From an uncultured Lachnospiraceae bacterium (GTDB taxonomy: Bacteria > Bacillota > Clostridia > Lachnospirales > Lachnospiraceae), in the NCBI GenBank assembly GCA_902779355.1, contig CACZBF010000003.1, forward strand, positions 147,043 to 211,042: a stretch of DNA of 64,000 nt. The letters are read 5' to 3'. Each line of letters opens with the position of its first letter. Position 1 is the stretch's first letter. The translations under genes and the position numbers were made by a program. The notes beneath the pieces are model-generated. The model ran no database searches. It was not told where the DNA came from and saw only the letters and a program-made list of their open reading frames with translations. Below, piece by piece: positions 46,233 through 54,553 of this stretch.

Positions 46233-47057
46233 TCAGGGAGCAGTCGTTGACAGGTACTCTTTCGGGAGATTCTCAAGATACGCCAGATAATCCTTTGAGA
46301 CCGGCAGATCCGTATAGATCTCCGCATATTCTCTGGCGGAAAGAGATTCCAGATAATTCTGACTGTAATTGCGTTGGAGTCCTGCGTCCTTGGCAAGGTC
46401 CACGGCCTTGTTGTAAGCGATAGCTGCTTTTTCTGCCGTGTCATAGACACCGACGATGTAGTTGCCGTTGATATGTATTCTGGTTTTGAAGGATGCGGCA
46501 GGACCTTCGCCGAGCTGTTCCACGCCGTAGTATGCATTTTTGATCAGAATATTCGCATAGCGGTAATCCGTCTCGTCGCCGTTTGCAAAGACGTAATCCT
46601 TGCCGGCGACCGCATAGGCTTTGATGCCATAGCGCGTAAGGATGCCTGTCTGCATGCCGTATTCGCTGACAAAAAGGTGATTGCCGCGGCGCTGGATCTT
46701 GTGGCTGGAATAAAAGAAAAGATCATCAATATCGAATTTCAGGATCATCTCTTTGGACAGATAGTATTCGAAATAATTGTTACGGAGATAGATCGGCGTC
46801 TTGAAATAAAGACTGCGGTCCCGGAAATTTAAGAGCGAGATCAGTTTGTCCAGAGGGAGAGAAGCCGGAAAAGAGGCATGATCGTCGATCTGCACGGATT
46901 TGCCGGTCAGGATCTTTTTTCCCTGCCGATAGGCACGATTGGCTGCGGCCTCCGTCAAGAAACTGCCGAGACTGATATGTTTGCTGCGAAAAGTGAGTGA
47001 GGCACGGAAATAAGGTGTGCCGTCTGATTTTACTGCGGGATATACACCGGGGAGCAT
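46233..47057 (-). CDS. Protein with two AP2-like DNA-binding domains
   Basis: 274 residues. Two AP2/ERF-like segments are visible: near the N-terminus (GVYPAVKSDGTPYFRASLTF, then SKHISLGSFLTEAAANRAYR) and near the C-terminus (ASFKTRIHINGNYIVGVY, then DTAEKAAIAYNKAVDLAKDA). Such domains are three-stranded sheets that bind DNA, known in plant factors, integrases and homing endonucleases. No endonuclease motif is seen between them. It is divergent from thrC across 51 bases, so it may regulate thrC or itself; this is inference. ATG 47057 has AAAGGAAG upstream; the frame is open to 47126. Confidence 0.75.
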   Translation of the reverse strand: MLPGVYPAVKSDGTPYFRASLTFRSKHISLGSFLTEAAANRAYRQGKKILTGKSVQIDDHASFPASLPLDKLISLLNFRDRSLYFKTPIYLRNNYFEYYLSKEMILKFDIDDLFFYSSHKIQRRGNHLFVSEYGMQTGILTRYGIKAYAVAGKDYVFANGDETDYRYANILIKNAYYGVEQLGEGPAASFKTRIHINGNYIVGVYDTAEKAAIAYNKAVDLAKDAGLQRNYSQNYLESLSAREYAEIYTDLPVSKDYLAYLENLPKEYLSTTAP

Positions 47058-47081
47058 GCTGAGCTTCCTTTCATCATTTTT

Positions 47082-47090
47082 TATATTATA
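47082..47090. promoter_or_regulatory. Shared divergent -10 region of thrC and the AP2-like gene
   Basis: TATATTATA gives TATTAT at 47084-47089 on the plus strand and TATAAT at 47090-47085 on the minus strand, so both genes' -10 boxes overlap. -35 boxes are weak on both sides. Confidence 0.45.
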
Positions 47091-47108
47091 GCGTAAGAAG
47101 GAGAAAAA

Positions 47109-48587
47109 ATGGAAGTATTCTATCAAAGCACGAGAAGCACCTCTGACAAAGTGAAGGCATCGCAGGCGATCCTAAAGGGTCTTGCGGACGACGGCGGGTT
47201 GTTTGTACCGGATCATCTGCCGACGTTTGACCACACTTTCGCAGAGTTTGCCGAGATGTCCTATCAGGAGACGGCCTATCACGTCATGAAACTGTTCTTT
47301 TCCGATTTCACGGAAGAAGAATTAAAGGATTGTATCAAAAAAGCCTACGAAACGGGCTTTGACACGGAGGAAATCGCGCCGCTTGCAGAAGCAGACGGGA
47401 ACTACTATCTCGAGCTTTTCCACGGGAGGACGATTGCCTTTAAGGATATGGCGCTATCGATCCTGCCGCACCTCATGATCACATCTGCAAAGAAAAACCA
47501 GATCCAAAATAAGATCGTGATCCTGACAGCGACTTCCGGCGACACCGGTAAGGCGGCGCTTGCAGGATTTGCGGATGTCCCGGGGACGAAGATCATTGTC
47601 TTTTACCCGAAGGACGGCGTGAGTCCGATCCAGGAAAAACAGATGCTGACGCAGAAAGGTGACAATGTCCTCGTTGCTGCGATCCGCGGGAATTTTGACC
47701 AGGCACAGACCGGCGTGAAGGAGATGTTCCACGACAAGGCGATGGCAGAAGAACTTGCCGCGCAGGGATACCAATTCTCCTCCGCCAATTCGATCAACAT
47801 CGGGCGTCTCGTACCGCAGATTGTTTACTATGTCTATGCATATGCAAAATTGCTTCAGAACGGAGCGATCGAGCAGGATGAGCAGATCAATGTGGCAGTA
47901 CCGACCGGGAATTTCGGGAATATCCTGGCTGCTTTTTATGCGAAACAGATGGGGCTTCCGATCAAGACGTTGCTTTGTGCTTCCAACACGAATAAGGTCC
48001 TCTATGATTTCTTTGAGACCGGGCATTATGATAAGAACCGGCCGTTTTATGTGACGAGTTCACCGTCGATGGACATCCTTGTCTCCAGCAACCTGGAGCG
48101 CCTGCTGTACTGGCTTGTCGGGCAGGAGGGTGTATCTTCCTGTATGGAAAAGCTTTCCGGAAATGGCGCTTATGAGATCGAAAAGGAAGTCTTTGATCGA
48201 CTGCCGTACATGAAAAGTGGTTTTGCGACGGAAGAGGAGACAGCAGAAGAGATCCGTGCGGTCTATGAGAACGCGTCCTATGTGATCGATCCGCACACCG
48301 CAGTCGCTTCGAAGGTCGTGCGCAATTACAAGGGAACCTCCGGGGATACGACAAAGACTGTCATCGCATCCACCGCAAGTCCGTTCAAGTTCACACGAAG
48401 TGTCATGAAAGCGCTCGGAGAAGACAAGGCGGAGGCCGATGATTTCATACTGGCGGACAAGCTTTCCGCACTCTCGAATGTGGAACTGCCGCAGGCGGTT
48501 TCCGAGATCCGCAACGCCGCTGTTCTCCATAACACGGTCTGTGACCCGGACAAAATGCCGGATGTTGTGAGAGGGTTTTTGAAATAA
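47109..48587 (+). CDS. thrC: Threonine synthase
   Basis: PLP enzyme turning O-phosphohomoserine into threonine. 492 residues, the long bacterial/fungal type: FYQSTRSTSDKVKASQAILKGLADDGGLFVP, FHGRTIAFKDMALSILP with the PLP Lys, LTATSGDTGKAALAGF, and GNFGNILAAFYAKQMGLP. AAGAAGGAG precedes the ATG. It is the first gene of a short run with the small lipoprotein gene 20 bases further on. hom and thrB are not in the window. Confidence 0.95.
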   Translation: MEVFYQSTRSTSDKVKASQAILKGLADDGGLFVPDHLPTFDHTFAEFAEMSYQETAYHVMKLFFSDFTEEELKDCIKKAYETGFDTEEIAPLAEADGNYYLELFHGRTIAFKDMALSILPHLMITSAKKNQIQNKIVILTATSGDTGKAALAGFADVPGTKIIVFYPKDGVSPIQEKQMLTQKGDNVLVAAIRGNFDQAQTGVKEMFHDKAMAEELAAQGYQFSSANSINIGRLVPQIVYYVYAYAKLLQNGAIEQDEQINVAVPTGNFGNILAAFYAKQMGLPIKTLLCASNTNKVLYDFFETGHYDKNRPFYVTSSPSMDILVSSNLERLLYWLVGQEGVSSCMEKLSGNGAYEIEKEVFDRLPYMKSGFATEEETAEEIRAVYENASYVIDPHTAVASKVVRNYKGTSGDTTKTVIASTASPFKFTRSVMKALGEDKAEADDFILADKLSALSNVELPQAVSEIRNAAVLHNTVCDPDKMPDVVRGFLK

Positions 48588-48607
48588 GAACGGAAAGGGC
48601 CAGAAAG

Positions 48608-48802
48608 ATGGACAAGAAGAAACTACTCGTCAAGGGGATCGCGTTTTCCATACTTACAGCAGCATTGCTGCTTGCCGGCTGCACTCCCGCTCCCCGGTTG
48701 GGGGAATTCCCCGTTGGTCCGGGAAAGGTTGATCAAGAGTGGCAGGAGGATCTGCTGCTCAGAAGTCATAAGACAGGCTTGCGCATTCATTCGATGGTGT
48801 AA
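48608..48802 (+). CDS. Very short lipoprotein
   Basis: 64 residues: a basic start (DKKKLLVKG), a hydrophobic segment and the lipobox LLAGC (Cys about 24). Only about 40 residues remain after cleavage, with PAPRLGEFPVGPGKVDQEW and a basic tail. It is probably a small surface lipoprotein, or the start of a truncated longer one; no remaining domain is seen downstream. No family recognised. Confidence 0.6.
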   Translation: MDKKKLLVKGIAFSILTAALLLAGCTPAPRLGEFPVGPGKVDQEWQEDLLLRSHKTGLRIHSMV

Positions 48803-48909
48803 ATACGTCTCAGAAATTCATGGGGATCCTTTCTTGTGTGAGCTCACGCATTTCGTGAAGACTTTCGGGGCGGTTCATACATCGGAATAATAAAAATTCC
48901 AAAAAAAGG

Positions 48910-48938
48910 TTGCCAGGATGTACAATTCTTCGTATAAA
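48910..48938 (+). promoter_or_regulatory. Promoter of the double-glycine peptide gene
   Basis: TTGCCA (48910-48915), 17 bases, TATAAA (48933-48938). It gives a leader of about 45 bases containing AAGGAGGTGG. Confidence 0.72.
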
Positions 48939-48988
48939 GGAATAGAAGGACAAGAAGGCTTGACCGGCATAAAGAAGGAGGTGGCTAT

Positions 48989-49174
48989 ATGCAGCTGACA
49001 AACGAACTGAAAATGAAGCTGAACAACGCGAAAACCAAAGAAGAGGCAGAGATGATCCTTGCCACTGCAAAGAAAAACATTGAAGCTGCAGGCATCATTC
49101 TCAACGATGAGGAGCTTAATAAGGTTGCAGGTGGGGAAGAAGTACAACCTTTTATCGTAAATCCGCTCATATGA
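48989..49174 (+). CDS. Orphan Nif11-like/double-glycine leader peptide (candidate RiPP or peptide pheromone precursor)
   Basis: 61 residues with a very strong ribosome binding site (AAGGAGGTGG, 48975-48984). A helical, Lys/Glu-rich leader ends in AAGIILNDEELNKVAGG, the classic Nif11-type ending (LxDEELxxVAGG) that C39 peptidase-transporters cleave after Gly-Gly (residues 48-49). The remaining core is 12 residues, EEVQPFIVNPLI: no Cys, Ser or Thr, so no lanthionine or thiazole is possible, but two Pro and hydrophobic residues remain. No modifying enzyme or transporter is adjacent. It has its own promoter and hairpin. The function is unknown; it may be exported by a distant transporter. Confidence 0.75.
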   Translation: MQLTNELKMKLNNAKTKEEAEMILATAKKNIEAAGIILNDEELNKVAGGEEVQPFIVNPLI

Positions 49175-49207
49175 TAAATGAATGAATCTTTAGTATCATC
49201 GATAATT

Positions 49208-49247
49208 GAGAGAGACAGGGGACGTAGAACCATCACCTGTCTCTCTC
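49208..49247 (+). terminator. Long hairpin after the peptide gene
   Basis: GAGAGAGACAGG (49208-49219) pairs perfectly over 12 bases with CCTGTCTCTCTC (49236-49247) with a 16-base loop, followed only by TGTTGCG. It probably terminates or stabilises the peptide mRNA. Confidence 0.6.
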
Positions 49248-49249
49248 TG

Positions 49250-49277
49250 TTGCGAAATCATAAATCTGTGGTATAAT
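49250..49277 (+). promoter_or_regulatory. Promoter of the small membrane protein gene
   Basis: TTGCGA (49250-49255), 16 bases, TATAAT (49272-49277), starting 3 bases after the peptide-gene hairpin. Confidence 0.6.
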
Positions 49278-49317
49278 CGAAAATCGAAAGCAAAATGACG
49301 AAAAAGGAGTGCAACTT

Positions 49318-49671
49318 ATGGGTTTCGATATGATGACGGTATTTGACATCCTGCTGATCATCTTTGGCGGATATATGATCTTTGCGGCGGTGCGCATGAA
49401 AAAAACAGGCAAGATCAGTACGTTGATCGTACCTGCTTCGGAAATTGAAAGAATTCATGACAAGGAATCGTTTATTGAAGAAGTCTACGGGAAGATGGCC
49501 TTGTTTGCGTCTGTGATCGCATGCTATGGCGTTTTCGGGACTTTGACCGATGTTATCCCCGGGATTCCGGGCGTTGCGATCGGCAATATCATCGGCATCC
49601 TTATCTTTTTCGTCGTCATGTTCTGGTTTTTCAAAAGCCTTTCAAAAGCAAAAGGGAAGTATATGATCTGA
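49318..49671 (+). CDS. Small integral membrane protein
   Basis: 117 residues with three hydrophobic segments (TVFDILLIIFGGYMIFAAV, MALFASVIACYGVFGTL, IGNIIGILIFFVVMFWFF) and a short Lys-rich end. AAAAGGAG precedes ATG 49318. No family is recognised. It may work with the preceding peptide, for instance as an immunity protein, but it has its own promoter and nothing else supports that. Confidence 0.72.
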   Translation: MGFDMMTVFDILLIIFGGYMIFAAVRMKKTGKISTLIVPASEIERIHDKESFIEEVYGKMALFASVIACYGVFGTLTDVIPGIPGVAIGNIIGILIFFVVMFWFFKSLSKAKGKYMI

Positions 49672-49700
49672 CATATCCTTCCCTTTGTACGATCTTTTTT
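49650..49700. terminator. Convergent hairpin between the membrane protein and citrate synthase genes
   Basis: AAAGGGAAG (about 49650-49658) pairs with CTTCCCTTT (about 49679-49687) with an extended AT-rich inner stem; TTTTTT follows at about 49695. It overlaps the stop of the membrane protein gene and may serve both strands. Confidence 0.45.
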
Positions 49701-49713
49701 CTCTCAGTCAGTT

Positions 49714-51081
49714 CTAGCGGTTTTCAATCGGAATATAATCGTAATGATCACCCACGTATTTATAGGCGGGTCGCATGATCTTGCCATTGATCGCGATCTC
49801 ATCGATCCGGTGCGCACTCCATCCTGCGATTCTGGCGATTGCGAAGATCGGTGTGAAGAGCTGTTCCGGAAGCCCAAGCATCCGGTAGCAGAAGCCGGAG
49901 AAGAAATCGATGTTCGGGCTGACGCCTTTGTAGATCATGCGCTCTTCGGAAATGATCTTCGGCGCAAGACGCTCCACCGTTTTATAAAGTTCAAATTCTT
50001 TTTGCAAGCCCTTCTCTTCAGAAAGACGCTCCACAAATCCCTCAAAGATCTGCGCGCGGGGATCGGAGAAGGAGTAAACAGCGTGCCCCATACCGTAAAT
50101 AAGACCTGCATGGTCAAATTCTTCTTTGTGCAGAAGCCCACGTAGATACTTTTCAATCGCTTCTTCATCCCTCCAGTCGGAGATCTTAGCTTCCATATCA
50201 TCAAACATACGTACGACCTTTAAGTTCGCGCCGCCGTGTTTCGGCCCCTTCAGAGAGCCAATCGCTGCCGCAATCGTAGAGTAGGTATCCGTCCCGGAAG
50301 AGGAGACGAGATGGGTCGTGAAGGTGGAGTTGTTACCGCCGCCGTGATCTGCGTGGAGGATCAGCGCGATATCGAGGAGCTTGGCTTCCAGTGGCGTAAA
50401 CTTACCATCAGGACGCAGCAGATAAAGGATCGTCTCTGCCGTGGACAATTCTTCCTTCGGAGGATGGATAAACAGGGAATCACCATCGTGATAATGCTTA
50501 TATGCCTGAAATCCATATACGGAAAGGAGCGGAAACAGCGCGATCAGCTGCAGACACTGCCGTGTGACATTCGGAATGGAAATGTCATCATCGTATTCAT
50601 CGTAAGAATAGAGTGTCAGTACGCTTCGCGCAAGGGTATTCATCATATCGCGGCTGGGAGCCTTCATAATAATGTCGCGCACAAAGCCGGTCGGTAAAGA
50701 GCGATATTTACCAAGCAGACCGGAAAAATCAGAGAGTTCCTTTTCGGTCGGAAGCTTGCCGGTCAACAGAAGATATGCGCACTCCTCATAGCCGAAATGG
50801 CTTTCGTCCGGGCGCCCGTGGATCAGATCCTTTACGTTGTAACCACGGTAAAAGAGTTCGCCGTCTTTCGGGATCTGATTGCCGTTCGCATCTATATAAC
50901 TTGCGTTGACGTCAGAAATCTCCGTCAAGCCAACAAGCACACCGCGTCCCTCGAGATCGCGGAGACCGCGCTTAACATCGTATTTCGTATATAACGAAGG
51001 ATCAATGGAGGAAGCATTTGCGCAAAGCTTTGCAAGCGCTTCCACCTCAGGTGTGATCTCGGAAAACATCGTATCAGTCAT
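49714..51081 (-). CDS. Citrate synthase (citrate/2-methylcitrate synthase family)
   Basis: Condenses oxaloacetate with acetyl-CoA. 455 residues with ILHADHGGGNNSTFTTHLVS (active-site His), GSLKGPKHGGANLKV, GMGHAVYSFSDPRAQIF (the GxGHxVY..DPR signature) and a C-terminal arm. The length is longer than the common 370-430, with an N-terminal extension rich in Asp/Glu; this is usual for the Clostridia form. 2-methylcitrate activity cannot be excluded. CAGGGAGG precedes the start. Confidence 0.92.
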   Translation of the reverse strand: MTDTMFSEITPEVEALAKLCANASSIDPSLYTKYDVKRGLRDLEGRGVLVGLTEISDVNASYIDANGNQIPKDGELFYRGYNVKDLIHGRPDESHFGYEECAYLLLTGKLPTEKELSDFSGLLGKYRSLPTGFVRDIIMKAPSRDMMNTLARSVLTLYSYDEYDDDISIPNVTRQCLQLIALFPLLSVYGFQAYKHYHDGDSLFIHPPKEELSTAETILYLLRPDGKFTPLEAKLLDIALILHADHGGGNNSTFTTHLVSSSGTDTYSTIAAAIGSLKGPKHGGANLKVVRMFDDMEAKISDWRDEEAIEKYLRGLLHKEEFDHAGLIYGMGHAVYSFSDPRAQIFEGFVERLSEEKGLQKEFELYKTVERLAPKIISEERMIYKGVSPNIDFFSGFCYRMLGLPEQLFTPIFAIARIAGWSAHRIDEIAINGKIMRPAYKYVGDHYDYIPIENR

Positions 51082-51114
51082 GTATATCCTCCCTGGTCAG
51101 TCATAAACATTGCT

Positions 51115-51143
51115 ATTTTATCATAAAAAACCCTAAAAAACAA
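51115..51143 (-). promoter_or_regulatory. Promoter of citrate synthase (minus strand)
   Basis: On the minus strand: TTGTTT (51143-51138), 17 bases, TAAAAT (51120-51115). It is divergent from the CheY-like promoter, 22 bases away. Confidence 0.65.
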
Positions 51144-51165
51144 ATGGAAAGTCTCGGAATTTCGG

Positions 51166-51194
51166 TTGTGCTTTTTATGGAATTGATGTAAAAT
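51166..51194 (+). promoter_or_regulatory. Promoter of the CheY/CheX-like pair
   Basis: TTGTGC (51166-51171), 17 bases, TAAAAT (51189-51194), about 39 bases before the ATG. Confidence 0.6.
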
Positions 51195-51232
51195 AGATAA
51201 GCGATACGCTTATCGCAGGAGGGAACAGGCAC

Positions 51233-51610
51233 ATGAAAATTTCTGATGCAACCATTCTGATCGGCGACGACTCCATTCTGGCAAGAAAACAATTGAAGGA
51301 TGTGGTCATTTCTTTTGGCGGAAAGACAATCTATGAGGCAGCCAATGGGGACGATGCAGTAAAGCTTGCGATCGAACACAAGCCGGATCTCATCTTCCTT
51401 GACATTGTGATGCCTGTTAAAGACGGGATTACCGCGATCAAAGAGATCCGCTCCGAATTGCCTGATGCGGACATTGTTGTCGTATCTTCTGTCGGGACGC
51501 AGGGACAGTTAAAAGAGGCTCTGGAATCCGGTGCAAGCGATTTTGTCCAGAAACCGTTTAACGTTTCGTTGATCAAATCCATCATTACATCGCGTTTTGA
51601 AGGGAGATAA
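51233..51610 (+). CDS. CheY-like single-domain response regulator
   Basis: 125 residues, receiver domain only. The acidic pair is in LIGDDS (Asp 12-13), the phospho-acceptor Asp57 in IFLDIVMP, the switch Ser in VVVSSVG and the Lys in FVQKPF. No output domain, so it acts by binding partners, as CheY does at the flagellar motor. It is 5 bases from a CheX-like gene. No kinase or motor gene is in the window. Confidence 0.93.
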   Translation: MKISDATILIGDDSILARKQLKDVVISFGGKTIYEAANGDDAVKLAIEHKPDLIFLDIVMPVKDGITAIKEIRSELPDADIVVVSSVGTQGQLKEALESGASDFVQKPFNVSLIKSIITSRFEGR

Positions 51611-51615
51611 GCGGT

Positions 51616-52524
51616 ATGTATACACAGTTTTTCGGGAACTTTCTTCTTAACAACAAAGTCGTGAATCCGGATCAACTACTGGATCTCATGACAGCCCAAC
51701 AAAAAGCGCACATCAAGCTCGGTACGCTGGCAATTCATGAAGGCTATATGACGGCAGATGAAGTCGATTCCATCATTATCATGCAGACCCACGAGGATAA
51801 GATGTTCGGAGAGCTTGCTGTGGAGATGGGGTATCTGACACCCGGACAGCTGGAGACCTTGGTTGGCAAGCAGATCCCTGATTATCTGCTGCTTGGACAG
51901 CTGCTGGTCGAGAAAGGGTATTGCACGAATGCGGAATTTGAAAATCTCCTGCTGAAATACCAGTCCGAAAACGAGCTCGCCAGTCTTGAACAGCGTAATG
52001 CGGATCGCAATAATGTCTTCAAGATCATCATGAATTACTGCGGCAGCGCCAAAGATCCGATGAGCGAGTCCACAACAGGGTTTTTGAATCTCTTCTTCAA
52101 TAATCTGATCCGCTTTATCGGAGATGACTTTACGGTATTGAGCCTGCAAAAGATTGATTCCGTAGAGGGACGGCACATCGTTTCCCAGGAGATCACGGGT
52201 TACGCACATTATCTCCTGATGCTGGAGCTGGAGGAAAGGACAGCGCTTGACTTTGCAAACCGCTATGCAAAAGAGGATTTCAGCCAATACGGAGAGGATG
52301 CGGAGGAGTTTATTTCCGCATCGTTAGAAGATTTTTTGAACCTCCACAACGGACTGTATCTCGTCAATCTCGGGCCTCACTCTGAAGGTTTAAGCCTCCA
52401 GCCGCCCTACACGAAACATGATGAGAATCTTTCTATGGGAGAAGGGACGTATATGCTCCCGATCATGTATCCGTTTGGAACGGTCCATCTGATCTTCAGA
52501 GCAGAGGAAACGGCTGACAAATAA
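51616..52524 (+). CDS. CheX-like protein with N-terminal repeats
   Basis: 302 residues. The N-terminal 110 residues are two similar helical repeats (LLDLMTAQQKAHIKLGTLAIHEGYM, LETLVGKQIPDYLLLGQLLVEKGYC) like those before type II secretion ATPases. The C-terminal part (GDDFTVLSLQKID, HIVSQEITGYAHYLLMLELEE, YMLPIMYPFGTVHLIF) resembles CheX/CheC-type phosphatases, whose partner is a phosphorylated CheY. The pairing with the preceding receiver gene supports that. The key Glu/Asn of CheX is not obvious. Confidence 0.65.
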   Translation: MYTQFFGNFLLNNKVVNPDQLLDLMTAQQKAHIKLGTLAIHEGYMTADEVDSIIIMQTHEDKMFGELAVEMGYLTPGQLETLVGKQIPDYLLLGQLLVEKGYCTNAEFENLLLKYQSENELASLEQRNADRNNVFKIIMNYCGSAKDPMSESTTGFLNLFFNNLIRFIGDDFTVLSLQKIDSVEGRHIVSQEITGYAHYLLMLELEERTALDFANRYAKEDFSQYGEDAEEFISASLEDFLNLHNGLYLVNLGPHSEGLSLQPPYTKHDENLSMGEGTYMLPIMYPFGTVHLIFRAEETADK

Positions 52525-52546
52525 AGGGCTCTGTTAGATTTGTTCA

Positions 52547-52576
52547 TTGACAATCCTTTTGCTCTGATAGTAGAAT
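52547..52576 (+). promoter_or_regulatory. Promoter of pckA
   Basis: TTGACA (52547-52552), 18 bases, TAGAAT (52571-52576). The leader holds a small hairpin, GAAAACCGAAGTTTTC (52589-52604). Confidence 0.65.
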
Positions 52577-52632
52577 AACCCTAGTGCGAAAACCGAAGTT
52601 TTCAAAATACAAAGAAAGAAAGAGGTAGAGAG

Positions 52633-54246
52633 ATGGCTTCAATTGATTTAACTCAGTATGGTATTACCGGCGTGACGGAGATCGTTCACAATCCGTCCTA
52701 CGAATTCCTGTATGAGGAAGAGAAAAAACCGGAGCTGACCGGCTATGAGAAAGGTGTTGACACCGAGCTGAATGCGGTCAACGTTATGACCGGTATCTAC
52801 ACCGGACGTTCCCCGAAAGACAAATACATTGTCATGGACGAGAACTCCAAAGACACCGTATGGTGGAACACACCGGAGTATCCGAACGACAACCATGAGA
52901 TGAGCCAGGCAACTTGGGAAACGGTTAAGGGGATCGCAAAGAAAGAGCTTTGCAACAAACGTCTTTTCGTGATGGATTGCTTCTGCGGTGCTAATAAGGA
53001 CAGCCGCATGGCGGTACGTTTCATCATGGAAGTGGCTTGGCAGGCACATTTCATCAAGAACATGTTCATCCAACCGAGCGAGGCGGAGCTGAACGAGTTT
53101 AAGCCGGATTTCGTTGTTTATAATGCATCCCTTGCAAAGGTTGAGAATTACAAAGAGCTCGGTCTGAATTCCGAGACCTGCGTGGCATTCAATATCACGA
53201 GCCGTGAGCAGGTCATCATCAACACCTGGTATGGCGGTGAGATGAAGAAGGGTATGTTCTCCATGATGAACTACTATCTGCCGCTGAAGGGCATGGCGTC
53301 CATGCACTGCTCTGCAAATACCGACATGCAGGGTGAGAACACTGCGATCTTCTTCGGACTTTCCGGCACCGGCAAGACCACGCTTTCCACAGATCCGAAG
53401 AGACTTCTCATCGGCGATGATGAGCACGGCTGGGATGACAACGGCGTCTTCAACTTCGAGGGAGGCTGTTATGCAAAGGTTATCAACCTGGATAAGGATT
53501 CTGAGCCGGATATCTATAACGCCATCAAGCGTGACGCGTTGCTTGAAAACGTGACCGTAGATGCGGACGGCAAGATCGACTTTGCAGACAAGAGCGTTAC
53601 CGAGAATACCCGTGTTTCTTATCCGATCAACCATATCAAGAACATCGTACTGAACGTGCATGAGACCTCATCCGGCCCGGCTGCACAGAACGTCATCTTC
53701 CTTTCCGCAGATGCGTTCGGCGTACTTCCGCCGGTATCGATCCTGACGCCGGAGCAGACCCAGTACTACTTCCTGTCCGGTTTCACCGCAAAGCTTGCAG
53801 GTACCGAGCGCGGCATCACCGAGCCGACCCCGACTTTCTCCGCATGCTTCGGTCAGGCGTTCCTGGAGCTTCATCCGACCAAGTATGGTGAGGAGCTGGT
53901 GAAGAAGATGCAGAAATCCGGTGCGAAGGCTTATCTTGTGAACACCGGTTGGAACGGCACCGGGAAGCGTATTTCCATCAAGGATACCCGCGGTATCATC
54001 GACGCAATCCTGAACGGCGACGTTCTGAAGGCTGAGACCAAGCAGATTCCGATCTTCGATTTCCAAGTACCGACGAGCCTTCCGGGCGTAGATCCGGCGA
54101 TCCTTGATCCGAGAGACACCTATGCAGATGCTTCCGAGTGGGAGAAGAAAGCAAAGGATCTTGCAGAGCGCTTCACGAAGAACTTCAAGAAGTATGAGGG
54201 CAACGATGCCGGCAAGAAGCTGGTGGCAGCTGGTCCGAAGCTTTAA
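52633..54246 (+). CDS. pckA: Phosphoenolpyruvate carboxykinase (ATP)
   Basis: Converts oxaloacetate and ATP to PEP, or the reverse in fermenters. 537 residues with [11 protein letters not shown], the P-loop [14 protein letters not shown] (about residues 239-252), [19 protein letters not shown] with metal-binding Asp, and [16 protein letters not shown]. All ATP-type motifs are intact. An optimal-looking codon pattern suggests high expression. A terminator follows. Confidence 0.97.
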   Translation: MASIDLTQYGITGVTEIVHNPSYEFLYEEEKKPELTGYEKGVDTELNAVNVMTGIYTGRSPKDKYIVMDENSKDTVWWNTPEYPNDNHEMSQATWETVKGIAKKELCNKRLFVMDCFCGANKDSRMAVRFIMEVAWQAHFIKNMFIQPSEAELNEFKPDFVVYNASLAKVENYKELGLNSETCVAFNITSREQVIINTWYGGEMKKGMFSMMNYYLPLKGMASMHCSANTDMQGENTAIFFGLSGTGKTTLSTDPKRLLIGDDEHGWDDNGVFNFEGGCYAKVINLDKDSEPDIYNAIKRDALLENVTVDADGKIDFADKSVTENTRVSYPINHIKNIVLNVHETSSGPAAQNVIFLSADAFGVLPPVSILTPEQTQYYFLSGFTAKLAGTERGITEPTPTFSACFGQAFLELHPTKYGEELVKKMQKSGAKAYLVNTGWNGTGKRISIKDTRGIIDAILNGDVLKAETKQIPIFDFQVPTSLPGVDPAILDPRDTYADASEWEKKAKDLAERFTKNFKKYEGNDAGKKLVAAGPKL

Positions 54247-54261
54247 AATCAGGTTTACCTG

Positions 54262-54299
54262 CGGCACAGTCGTTTTCGACGGCTGTGCCGTTTTTTTTC
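54262..54299 (+). terminator. Terminator after pckA
   Basis: CGGCACAG (54262-54269) pairs with CTGTGCCG (54283-54290); an inner TCG/CGA stem and TTTTTTTT follow. Strong. Confidence 0.9.
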
Positions 54300-54311
54300 G
54301 TCTTTTCTATG

Positions 54312-54340
54312 TTGCAAGACAGGGAAAAAACAGATAAAAT
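54312..54340 (+). promoter_or_regulatory. Promoter of the 6S-like RNA
   Basis: TTGCAA (54312-54317), 17 bases, TAAAAT (54335-54340), placing transcription start near 54347, at the closing stem of the RNA. Confidence 0.72.
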
Positions 54341-54348
54341 AGAACCAT

Positions 54349-54536
54349 AAAAAGATCTGGGATGTGCGATATCCTTGCTTGTTTTGAACCTACATCTACT
54401 TTCAATGGGATTCCTATATGAACGTGCGGATGTCAGGCCTCAACCGTTACCAGTGGAAGACAGAAGCACGGCTGCGGTTACCCACCTAGCGTGTGCTAGG
54501 AGTCAAAAAAGCAAGGCACGGCATTCCGGGTCTTTT
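54349..54536 (+). ncRNA. ssrS: Probable 6S RNA
   Basis: The 188-base stretch has its own promoter and no ORF. Its ends pair: AAGATCTGGGATGTGC (from 54351) and then ATCCTTGC match GCAAGGC and GGCATTCCGGGTCTT near 54510-54535 with G-U pairs, forming a long closing stem. The centre (CTTGTTTTGAACCTACATCT, TTTCAATGGGATTCCTATAT) resembles the promoter-mimicking bubble region of Firmicutes 6S RNA as I remember it. 6S RNA binds RNA polymerase holoenzyme. A T-box for pheS was considered, but the TGGNACCGCG antiterminator motif is absent. Confidence 0.65.
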
Positions 54537-54553
54537 ATAAGGAGAACAATGAC

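Noticed and set aside
46233..47057. Homing endonuclease
   Set aside because: AP2-like domains are present, but no HNH or LAGLIDADG motif was seen between them, and the gene is not inside another gene.
48918..48998. 26-codon ORF before the leader peptide
   Set aside because: Its ATG lies between the -35 and -10 boxes of the peptide promoter, so that transcript would not contain it.
53333..53554. Extra ORFs inside pckA
   Set aside because: Alternative frames of a strongly conserved gene without initiation signals.
54349..54540. T-box riboswitch before pheS
   Set aside because: The antiterminator TGGNACCGCG motif and a terminator U-run are absent; the ends form one long closing stem as in 6S RNA.
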